From assembly GCA_005799825.1 (NCBI GenBank), contig SYFT01000006.1, positions 1-52,129 of the forward strand: a stretch of DNA of 52,129 nt, written 5' to 3'. Position 1 is the first letter of the stretch; every line of letters starts with the position of its first letter. This document shows positions 1 to 7,924 of this stretch, one piece after another. The position numbers and the translations under genes were made by a program. The stretch is from Acidobacteriota bacterium. Lineage in GTDB: Bacteria > Acidobacteriota > Vicinamibacteria > Vicinamibacterales > SCN-69-37. The notes under the pieces were generated by a model. The model was not told the origin of the DNA. It worked only from the letters and a program-made list of their open reading frames with translations, and did no database searches.

Positions 1-509
1 GACGCCTCGAGCGCAGCCTTTGCTACACCCATCACGTTGTAGTTGGTGAACACGCGGTCGCTGCCCAGATACGTCAGCGTGATGATGCTGCCACCTCCGC
101 GTGCGGCCATCATTGGCGCGGCACGGCGCGTCAGCGCCACCAGGGAATAGGCGCTCACATCGAGCGCGATGCGGAACCCTTCGCGCGACGTCTGTGAAAA
201 CGGCGCAGCCAAATCTTCGCGCAAGGCATACGCCGCTCCATGCAGCATGAAGTCCAACCCGCCATGCTGCGTCTGGATGGTTTCAAATAGCGCATCGATC
301 TGCGCATCGTCTGTCACGTCACACGGCAGCACCGTGACATTGGGCAACGTCGCCGCCAGTTCGCGAACGTTTTCTTCAAGACGTTCGCCGGCATACGTGA
401 GGATGAGTGACGCGCCTTCGGCCGACGCTGCCTGGGCGATCGCCCACGCAATCGATCGCTTGTTGGCCACGCCGACGATGAGGCCAACTTTGGACGTGAG
501 TTGTGTCAT
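1..509 (-). CDS. fabI: enoyl-ACP reductase (FabI-type SDR), 3' end cut by window edge
   Basis: Manual reverse translation MTQLTSKVGLIVGVANKRSIAWAIAQAASAEGASLILTYAGERLEENVREL...GGSIITLTYLGSDRVFTNYNVMGVAKAALEA; FabI N-terminal nucleotide-binding pattern and YxxxK-like region. Confidence 0.9.
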   Translation of the reverse strand, partial: MTQLTSKVGLIVGVANKRSIAWAIAQAASAEGASLILTYAGERLEENVRELAATLPNVTVLPCDVTDDAQIDALFETIQTQHGGLDFMLHGAAYALREDLAAPFSQTSREGFRIALDVSAYSLVALTRRAAPMMAARGGGSIITLTYLGSDRVFTNYNVMGVAKAALEA

Positions 510-515
510 GAGCGA

Positions 516-1286
516 TTAGTTCTGCGGAGGTCTGGGTGACTTGTGACGGCGCCGCCGGCGTCCGCCGCCAGGCCGCTGCCCGTTCGGAGCGCCGGGCTGG
601 CCCTCACCCTGCCCCTGTCCCTGTCCCTGCCATTGTGGATCGGGGCGGAAGCCGCCGCGGTGATCATTGGAATTGCCGTTGGCGCCCTGGCTGCTGCGGT
701 CGTACCAGCCTCCACCGGAGCCGCCGGAGCCACCGTAACCATTGCCGCTGCCATTACCGTTGCCATTGCCACCCCCGCCACGAAACTGCTGGGAGCCGCG
801 CATATTGCGCTGGTGCATCGTGAATTCGGGAATAGCTCTGGGGGGAGGGGGCTGGCTATCGTTGCGCGGAAGGGATGCGCGTATCAGAGGCCTGTTGAGC
901 GACCACCCTTCGTCTATCACCGGGGCAGCCGGTTCGGGCTCGGCCTCCAGCGCGGCAGCGGCCACGACCTGCGGCGGCGCAGCCACCACCACCGGCACAG
1001 GTACAACAACCGGATCAGGCGGCGGGGGCACGTGCGTGCCGCCGGTCACGTTCGCCAGCACCTGGTCGTAAAGAGCGGCCTGCTCGTCTTCTTTTGTTCG
1101 AGCAGGTTTCTTCCGAACGGGCGCCTTGCCTCCCTTGTAGACGTGGTCGGCCTCGCATGCAGTGCAGCGAGTTTGCCGAATCGCGTCCTCAACGATGGCG
1201 ACGATCGCGTGGTTGGTAACACGGCGTTCTCTCGGACAGTAGTCGTCCACGAGATCGCCCAAGCGCAGCGGGCGCTGCTGTTCCAT
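516..1286 (-). CDS. conserved hypothetical protein: Cys-containing N-terminal domain plus Gly/Asn/Gln/Arg-rich disordered C-terminus
   Basis: ORF 516..1316; likely start at MEQQRPLRLGDLVDDYCPRERRV; tail RGGGGNGNGNGSGNGYGG...GGGRRRRRHKSPRPPQN. Confidence 0.7.
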   Translation of the reverse strand: MEQQRPLRLGDLVDDYCPRERRVTNHAIVAIVEDAIRQTRCTACEADHVYKGGKAPVRKKPARTKEDEQAALYDQVLANVTGGTHVPPPPDPVVVPVPVVVAAPPQVVAAAALEAEPEPAAPVIDEGWSLNRPLIRASLPRNDSQPPPPRAIPEFTMHQRNMRGSQQFRGGGGNGNGNGSGNGYGGSGGSGGGWYDRSSQGANGNSNDHRGGFRPDPQWQGQGQGQGEGQPGAPNGQRPGGGRRRRRHKSPRPPQN

Positions 1287-1405
1287 TCGTATTAGTACTC
1301 CTGCAATTGCGACCACCCAAGACCAAGGTCAGACGTGACCTCAAAGCGCAATACATCGGGTGTTCGTGTAGGTCGAGCGAGGATACCCCACCCCTCCGCC
1401 CAGAG

Positions 1406-3445
1406 TCAATTCAGGCCTGAAGTCGAGTCAATCCAGCGCAGGGCGGCATCGAGCGTTGCGTCGCGGCCGGCCCTGAGGGCCTCCAGAGAGAGAGGGACGA
1501 CCTGGTCTGGCACGACGCCCTCGCCTTCGAGGCGGCGTCCGGTGGCGGTGACGAAGTCGCCGACCACGTACATGAGCAAATCGCCGTTGGGTAGGCGACG
1601 GGTGGACGCGGGCAGGGCCTGGCCCAGGGTCTGGCGGCCGAAGACCCTGGCGCGGCCCAGGCTCTGGAGCGCCCCGGCGAAGCACTCTGAGGCGCTGGCA
1701 GTCAGCTCGTCCACCAGGATGGCCACAGGCCCCGCGTAGGGCACCACGGGCACGCCATTGGGTGTGACCAGGCGCGGATTGGCGCGAAACACCAGGTCCG
1801 ACGAGCGGGTCTTCATGCGGCCCAGCACCTCGGGCGTCGTGAAGAAGTGGCCGGCCACGCCGGAAATCATCGCCGCCAGACCGCCGGGATTCCCGCGCAG
1901 GTCAATGACCATGCCCTTGGCCGACCGAAACCGGTTGACCGCACGGGCGATTGGGTCGTTGACCGGCGTCATCCATACGTTGAATCCGACCACCCCAACC
2001 GGCCGGCCATTGGGCGTCTCCGCCGCGCGCTCGCTGACCGCGGTAACAAAGGGCGGCAGGTCGCCAAGCACCACTCGCTCGCCTGGCTCGACCGATCGAC
2101 TGACATTGATGACTCGTTCGCCTCGGTCATCGCTCACGCGTACCGCAGCCGTTGAGCCGGGCGCGCCCGAAAGACTCCGCTGCACCCAGCGCCAAACATC
2201 CAGCGCTCGTGTTCGAGGATCGGTTTCGGAGGTCTGCGGCCGAAACCACTTCGATGCGGGCTCATCGTCAATCGCGAGCAGCGCCTGCCCCACGGCAAGG
2301 CCGGCATTCGCTGCTGCTGAGCCCTCAGCCACTCGCGTGATCACCACATCGTCCTTGAGAACGCGGACATCGACACCCACAGTGGCCCCACCCGCCCTGG
2401 GCGGATCATCACTCGTCGCGGCCGAAGTCATCAGCACGAAATGCGAGCGCCTGAGACGCGCGAGCATCTCGTGAATGGGGCGTCGGGAGTCTTCAGCGCT
2501 GGTGGCAGCTAATACGCGGGGGCGGAGTTCGTCGCGCACCGCCGCCCAGTTCAGGCCGCCGAATGTGGGGTCGTAGAACGAATCGTTGATGGTGATCCAG
2601 GCCTCGTCGAAACTGGCCACGGCTTCGGTGCGCCAGCGCTCCACGGGCTGCGTGGGCGCCGTGCTGGTCTTCATGATGGCGCGGATGATGGCCGGCGGAT
2701 CGAAGATCTCGGGCTTGAGCGTGTTGTATTCGTAGGTCTCGAAGATAAAGTGTTGCTCGACGCCCATCGCCGCCTGGATCAGCCGGGCCGGATGGGTCAT
2801 GGCGCCAAACGACTGGTAGTCCCTGAGTGTGACGGTGGTGGGCACCACGCCCATCGGCGTCTGGCTGTCGCCCGAGAAACCGAGCAGGTAGCCCCGCTCG
2901 GCATCAAAAAACTGGTCGCGTGTCTGGCCTGACACAAACACCACATGTGTTTTGAACGCCGGCCGACCGTCGAACTCGACGCGCGCGATGGTGGTGATCG
3001 ACTTCACGAGATCGGGTGGATGCAGCACGGCGTCGAAGTGCGCATCGTTGCGCATCTCGTCGAGTTGTGGGCCGGTGACGATCGAGGGCCCCACCATCGG
3101 ATCCAGCATCCACCCCACCGTGCCGTTGTAGCCGCTCTCGGCCTTTCCGATCCCACCCAGCTCCAGTCTGAGGATCGCCTTCGCCGGCCGGCCGGCCAAC
3201 ACTTCAAACGTGCCGCGAATGTTCTGCGCCGGCAGCTCGGTCACGCCCGTGGCGCGCAGTGTTGTGGTGGCACGCATCAGGTCGGCGCCTCCAATCGCGG
3301 CGAGATGTTTCGCGACGAGACTGGTTCCGCTGGGTAGTTCCTGTTCGCGAGCGGACGCTCCGGCGCCCCAGGCGCCGCCCAAAGCGAGAAAGCCGGCCAA
3401 AGCGCGCAGTCGCCGCGTCAGACGTCCATGAGAACGTGTCACCAT
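1406..3445 (-). CDS. S41 family peptidase (PDZ + tail-specific protease domain), exported
   Basis: GMVIDLRGNPGGLAAMISGVAGHFF, VDELTASASECFAGALQSLGRARVFGRQTLGQALPA; N-terminal signal-like segment. Confidence 0.9.
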   Translation of the reverse strand: MVTRSHGRLTRRLRALAGFLALGGAWGAGASAREQELPSGTSLVAKHLAAIGGADLMRATTTLRATGVTELPAQNIRGTFEVLAGRPAKAILRLELGGIGKAESGYNGTVGWMLDPMVGPSIVTGPQLDEMRNDAHFDAVLHPPDLVKSITTIARVEFDGRPAFKTHVVFVSGQTRDQFFDAERGYLLGFSGDSQTPMGVVPTTVTLRDYQSFGAMTHPARLIQAAMGVEQHFIFETYEYNTLKPEIFDPPAIIRAIMKTSTAPTQPVERWRTEAVASFDEAWITINDSFYDPTFGGLNWAAVRDELRPRVLAATSAEDSRRPIHEMLARLRRSHFVLMTSAATSDDPPRAGGATVGVDVRVLKDDVVITRVAEGSAAANAGLAVGQALLAIDDEPASKWFRPQTSETDPRTRALDVWRWVQRSLSGAPGSTAAVRVSDDRGERVINVSRSVEPGERVVLGDLPPFVTAVSERAAETPNGRPVGVVGFNVWMTPVNDPIARAVNRFRSAKGMVIDLRGNPGGLAAMISGVAGHFFTTPEVLGRMKTRSSDLVFRANPRLVTPNGVPVVPYAGPVAILVDELTASASECFAGALQSLGRARVFGRQTLGQALPASTRRLPNGDLLMYVVGDFVTATGRRLEGEGVVPDQVVPLSLEALRAGRDATLDAALRWIDSTSGLN

Positions 3446-3510
3446 AAGTTATCCGTAGTTGATGATACGCGGCCCGCGCCAACTTTGACGCGGGTCACAA
3501 GGAGATGTGA

Positions 3511-4785
3511 ATGCGACTGCGCCTCGGGAGTGCGACATTGGTGCTGCTGTCTGCGGTGGCGGCGTTGCCTGCGTTTGACCAGCCTGCGGCCTCGGGCAAC
3601 TGGCCGCAGTGGCGCGGGCCCAACCGCGATGGCATTTCCACCGATACCGGTCTGCTGCAGACCTGGCCTGAAGGCGGCCCGCGCAAATTTTTCACCGCGA
3701 TGGGCATGGGCGGCGGTTTTTCCAGCGTCGCCGTCACGGGCGGACGCATCTACACGATGGGTGACCGGCGCGACGGACAGTACGCGCTGGCATTCAATGA
3801 GGCCGACGGCGCGCCGATCTGGGCCGTGCGCGTGGGCGAGACCCATCAGGACGAATACGGTGGGCCGCGAGCCACACCAACGGTTGATGGCAACGCGCTG
3901 TACGTGCTCAGTTCCGACGGCACAGTGATGGCGCTCGACGCCGCGACGGGGCGGAACATCTGGAGCAAGAGCCTGACGCGCGACTACAGGGCGCAGACGC
4001 CCAACTGGCTGTTCGCTGAGTCCCCTCTCGTGGACGGCCTGCATGTGGTGGTCAGCCCTGGCACCTCCGGTGCGGCTATGGTGGCGCTGGAAAAGACCAC
4101 GGGGAAAGAAATCTGGCGCACGACACAACCGGGCGGCGGCAGCCCGGAATATTCATCAGTCGTCATCTCTAACGGTGGTGGCGTCAAGCAGTACGTGCGG
4201 CTCAGCAGCCGGGGAGTCATCAGCGTGCGCGCCAGCGACGGCCAGTTCATGTGGGCCTACGGCCGCGTGGCAAATGGCACAGCCAATATCCCCACGCCGC
4301 TGGTCAAGGACGATATGGTGTTTGCCTCTTCGGGATACGGCACCGGATCAGTGCTGATGCAGGTTGCGCCTGGTGCCGACGGTCGGGTCACCGCGGCCGA
4401 GAAGTACTTCCTCGGAGGTGGGACGTTCCAGAATCACCACGGCGGCATGGTGCTCATCGGCAACCACGTGTACGCAGGACACGGACATAACAACGGTTTT
4501 CCGATTTGCCTTGAGCTCGCCTCAGGCAAAGTCGTGTGGGGCGGCAACTTCCGCAACGATGGCAGCGGCTCGGCCGCGGTCACGGCCGCCGATGGACACC
4601 TCTATTTCCGCTACCAGAACGGCGTGATGATGCTGATTGAGGCCAATCCGGCGGCGTACCGCGAGAAGGGCAAGTTCCAGATTCCTGGTGTCCGCAACCC
4701 CAGTTGGTCGCAGCCCGTGGTCACCGGAGGCCGGATGTATCTTCGCGAACAGGATGCCCTTCACGTCTATGATGTGAAGCGGTAA
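3511..4785 (+). CDS. PQQ-binding-like beta-propeller repeat protein, exported
   Basis: NWPQWRGPNRDGIS, LYVLSSDGTVMALDAATGRNIWSK, CLELASGKVVW repeats. Confidence 0.9.
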   Translation: MRLRLGSATLVLLSAVAALPAFDQPAASGNWPQWRGPNRDGISTDTGLLQTWPEGGPRKFFTAMGMGGGFSSVAVTGGRIYTMGDRRDGQYALAFNEADGAPIWAVRVGETHQDEYGGPRATPTVDGNALYVLSSDGTVMALDAATGRNIWSKSLTRDYRAQTPNWLFAESPLVDGLHVVVSPGTSGAAMVALEKTTGKEIWRTTQPGGGSPEYSSVVISNGGGVKQYVRLSSRGVISVRASDGQFMWAYGRVANGTANIPTPLVKDDMVFASSGYGTGSVLMQVAPGADGRVTAAEKYFLGGGTFQNHHGGMVLIGNHVYAGHGHNNGFPICLELASGKVVWGGNFRNDGSGSAAVTAADGHLYFRYQNGVMMLIEANPAAYREKGKFQIPGVRNPSWSQPVVTGGRMYLREQDALHVYDVKR

Positions 4786-4788
4786 CGC

Positions 4789-5007
4789 ATGCTCAAAGGC
4801 ACTCGCACAGCCGTCATCCACCGCATTCAGCCGATGTCGATTCACGGGCAGATTTCGCTCGACGTCTTCTGGACAGATCCAGAAGATCCCGAAGGCGAAA
4901 TCCGTCACGCGCGCGTTGGGGACGAAGCGGTGCCACGCCACATGGCGGCCGGAGACACGGTGACGCTGCACTACCTCATGGGCATGGTGACCGAGATAAC
5001 CAAGTAG
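4789..5007 (+). CDS. small hypothetical protein
   Basis: 72-aa ORF following the PQQ-repeat gene by 3 nt and ending just before a repeat array and terminator. Confidence 0.55.
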   Translation: MLKGTRTAVIHRIQPMSIHGQISLDVFWTDPEDPEGEIRHARVGDEAVPRHMAAGDTVTLHYLMGMVTEITK

Positions 5008-5008
5008 T

Positions 5009-5038
5009 CCTGGGTCCAGAGTCCAGAGTCCAGGGTTC
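5009..5038. repeat. heptamer array (GTCCAGA-type, period 7)
   Basis: gggtcca gagtcca gagtcca gggttcg starting 1-2 nt after the stop codon at 5005-5007. Confidence 0.85.
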
Positions 5039-5041
5039 GTG

Positions 5042-5071
5042 GATCGCCTGGCTTCGCCGGCGGTCTTTTTT
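5042..5071 (+). terminator. Rho-independent-like terminator
   Basis: gatcgcctggcttcgccggcggtc stem-loop followed by ttttttt. Confidence 0.65.
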
Positions 5072-6294
5072 TACTGAATCGCCCTGCCCTTGGTCTCGGG
5101 GATCACTACCCAGAACGCGGCCGCAAGCAGATACGCCACGGCCGTGATCGAAAGCGCGCTCGGGTAGCCGTTTGTCTGCGCCACGCTGCCCACCATCCAC
5201 GGTGCGGCGGCGCTGGCCACTCGGCCCACGTTGTAGGTGATGCCCTGCGCGGTGGCCCGCACGGCGGTGGGATACAACTCCGCTGTCACCGCACCAAACC
5301 CGCTGAAGTAGCCCGTGCCGAAGAACGCGACGACTGGGCCCAGTGCGAGCAAAGCCCATGGCGTGGTTGTGTACGCGTATGCCAGCACCAGCGCGGCTGC
5401 GGCCACCAGATATCCCACGTAGGTCTTGCGACGGCCGACGCTGTCGCTCACGTATCCAAACGTGACATACCCGAACCACATACCGACCTGCATGACGACG
5501 ATGAACCAATTCATCGCGGCATTGGACAAACCGATGCCTCCGGTGTCGGGCGTTGCGCGCAGGTAGGACGGAATCCAGGAATTGAGTCCCCACCACGCGA
5601 ACATCGTGCACGCATTCATGAGCGTCACGGCCAACGTGATGCGCAGCATGGGACCACCCATCGCTTCACCGAGCGACACACGCGTGGGTTTGGCCTTCTC
5701 GGCCGTCCACATCGCCGGCTCTTTCACGCTTCGACGCACCCAGTACGCGTAAAACGCGGGCAACACGCCGACGAAAAACACGGCCCGCCACCCCAGCCCC
5801 GCCACATCCTGGACCAGGTAGTTGACGATGGCGGCGAGGGCGTAGCCGATGGCCCAGGAACTCTGCATGAAGCCGAGCGCCTTGCCGCGATCTTTCTCTT
5901 TCCAGGTCTCGGACACGAGCGCTGCGCCACTTGCCCACTCGCCGCCCATCCCGAACCCCAGGAAGATGCGGAACACCGCCAGTTGCGCCACCGTCTGCGC
6001 GAACCCGCACGCGGCAGTGAAGACCGAATACACCAGCACGCTCAACATCAGCGCGCGGGTCCGGCCCCACTTGTCGGCGAGCACGCCGAAGATCAAGCCG
6101 CCAGCCGCTGAGGCCAGCAGCGTCAACGACTGCAGCGACCCGGCAGTGGCCGCGTCGATACCCAGTTCGTTGCGTACGGCCAGCAGCACGAGCGCGTACA
6201 ACATGACGTCGAACGAATCGAGCATCCAGCCAAGCGAGGCGGCGACGAGCGACTTCCGCGCGGTCCGGTCTGCGTCATGCCACCAACTGAACAT
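5071..6294 (-). CDS. MFS transporter (metabolite:H+ symporter-like)
   Basis: LADKWGRTRALMLSVLVYSVFTAACGFA; GFGMGGEWASGAALVSE; 12-TM-like hydrophobicity. Confidence 0.9.
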   Translation of the reverse strand: MFSWWHDADRTARKSLVAASLGWMLDSFDVMLYALVLLAVRNELGIDAATAGSLQSLTLLASAAGGLIFGVLADKWGRTRALMLSVLVYSVFTAACGFAQTVAQLAVFRIFLGFGMGGEWASGAALVSETWKEKDRGKALGFMQSSWAIGYALAAIVNYLVQDVAGLGWRAVFFVGVLPAFYAYWVRRSVKEPAMWTAEKAKPTRVSLGEAMGGPMLRITLAVTLMNACTMFAWWGLNSWIPSYLRATPDTGGIGLSNAAMNWFIVVMQVGMWFGYVTFGYVSDSVGRRKTYVGYLVAAAALVLAYAYTTTPWALLALGPVVAFFGTGYFSGFGAVTAELYPTAVRATAQGITYNVGRVASAAAPWMVGSVAQTNGYPSALSITAVAYLLAAAFWVVIPETKGRAIQ

Positions 6295-6309
6295 CGTTAC
6301 CTTCTTCCA

Positions 6310-6367
6310 TTCACACGAGGCATGTAGGACTGAAGGATTCCCTTCACTCCTTCACGCCTCGTGTGAA
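6310..6367 (-). promoter_or_regulatory. 12-bp perfect inverted repeat between hyuB and the MFS gene
   Basis: TTCACACGAGGC (6310-6321) and GCCTCGTGTGAA (6356-6367); inner TGAAGG-ATTC-CCTTCA; overlaps the hyuB stop codon. Confidence 0.7.
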
Positions 6368-7924
6368 ACCAAAACCGCCACCGCCGGGAGTTTCTACTCG
6401 CAAACGATCTCCGGCGCGCAAGGTGATCTGCACTTTGCCCGGCAGCGGCGTTTCCTTGCCATCGCGAATGAGCGTGTTCCTGCCCACACCTCCAGGCCCA
6501 CCACCGCGTACCCCGTACGGCGCGAGACGACGCCGGTCGGTCAGCAAGGTCACAGACGTCTCGACCAGCATCTCGTATTCGCGCACCAGGCCCTCACCGC
6601 CGGGAGCGGCGCCCTCGCCGGCGCTTCCCTGCCGCAGACCATACTGCCGAATGCGCACGGGAAGATAGTGCTCAATCGCCTCGGAGGGCGTATTGCGCGT
6701 GTTGCTCATGTGCACGTGGACGCCGCTCAGGCCGGCCATGCCCTTGCGTCCGCCCATGCCGCCGCCCATGGTCTCGTAGTACGCAAACTGCCGGCCGGTC
6801 CTGGGGTCGGTCCCTCCCAGCGTCACGTTATTCATCGTTCCCTGACTGGCGGCCGGCCATCGATCAGGCTGGGCCTTGCCGAGGGCACCGAGCACCACGT
6901 CCGTGATGCGTTGCGATGTTTCGACGTTGCCCCCAGCCACCGCAGAGGGCCGAAGCGCATTCACAATCGAGCCCTCGGGTGCGATAACCTGGATCGGCCG
7001 GCCCACTCCCGCGTTATAGAGCACGTCGTCCTGCACGAGACACCGGAAGGCATAGAGGCAGGCCGACAGCGTGATGGCGTAGTTCGCGTTTACGCTGCCC
7101 GTCACCTGCGGCGCCGAGCCAGTGAAGTCCACCACCGCGCGGTCCTTCCGAATAGTCACCTTCACGCGAATCGGCACCGGCGCATCGCTGAACCCGTCGT
7201 CATCCAGCGCGTCTTCGAAGGTGTAGTCACCATCGCTTATGCCCTTGATGGCGTGACGCACCACACGTTCGGTGTAATCCTGCAACGCCGCGGCATAACG
7301 CATGGTCTGGGCGCGACCGTAACGCGCAACGACCGCGCGGAGGCGAGTCTCGGCCACACGGTTGGCAGCGATCTGCGCGGCGATGTCGCCCTCGCGCTCA
7401 TCGGGCGTGCGGACGTTATTGAGGAGGAGCGCCATGATGTCCTCCACGATCTGCCCTCGCCGGGCCAGCCGGACCGGCGGAATGATCAGCCCCTCCTGGT
7501 AAATCTCGCGCGCGACCGGCATTGAGCCCGGACTCATGCCGCCGACGTCCGAGTGATGCGCACGATTGGCCACGTAGCAGGCGGGCTTCTTCTCCCCGGC
7601 GAGGAACACGGGCGACACCAGCGTGATGTCGGGCAAATGCGTTCCGCCCCGAAAGGGGTCGTTGAGCATCACGATGTCGCCCGGCTCCATGTCCACCGCG
7701 TCGATGGCGGCGCGCACCGAAAGGGGCATCGCACCCAGATGCACAGGCATGTGATCGCCCTGCGCGATGGTGTTGCCTTCGGCGTCGTAGACGGCACACG
7801 AGTAGTCGAGGCGCTCCTTGATGTTTGGCGAGAACCCGGTGCGGCACAACGTGACGCCCATTTCCTCGGCGATTGAGAGGAACAGGTTCTTGAAGACTTC
7901 GAATTCGATGGGGTTCGGCTTCAT
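6344..7924 (-). CDS. hyuB: hydantoinase B/oxoprolinase family protein
   Basis: CRTGFSPNIKERLDYSCAVYDAEGNTIAQGDHMPVHLGAMPLSVRAAI; GDIVMLNDPFRGGTHLPDITLVSPVF; overlaps hyuA by 4 nt. Confidence 0.93.
   Translation of the reverse strand: MKPNPIEFEVFKNLFLSIAEEMGVTLCRTGFSPNIKERLDYSCAVYDAEGNTIAQGDHMPVHLGAMPLSVRAAIDAVDMEPGDIVMLNDPFRGGTHLPDITLVSPVFLAGEKKPACYVANRAHHSDVGGMSPGSMPVAREIYQEGLIIPPVRLARRGQIVEDIMALLLNNVRTPDEREGDIAAQIAANRVAETRLRAVVARYGRAQTMRYAAALQDYTERVVRHAIKGISDGDYTFEDALDDDGFSDAPVPIRVKVTIRKDRAVVDFTGSAPQVTGSVNANYAITLSACLYAFRCLVQDDVLYNAGVGRPIQVIAPEGSIVNALRPSAVAGGNVETSQRITDVVLGALGKAQPDRWPAASQGTMNNVTLGGTDPRTGRQFAYYETMGGGMGGRKGMAGLSGVHVHMSNTRNTPSEAIEHYLPVRIRQYGLRQGSAGEGAAPGGEGLVREYEMLVETSVTLLTDRRRLAPYGVRGGGPGGVGRNTLIRDGKETPLPGKVQITLRAGDRLRVETPGGGGFGFTRGVKE

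Noticed and set aside
5849-7525. 558-aa plus-strand ORF
   Set aside because: Antisense to the MFS and hyuB genes, which have clear family motifs; composition is typical of a shadow ORF.
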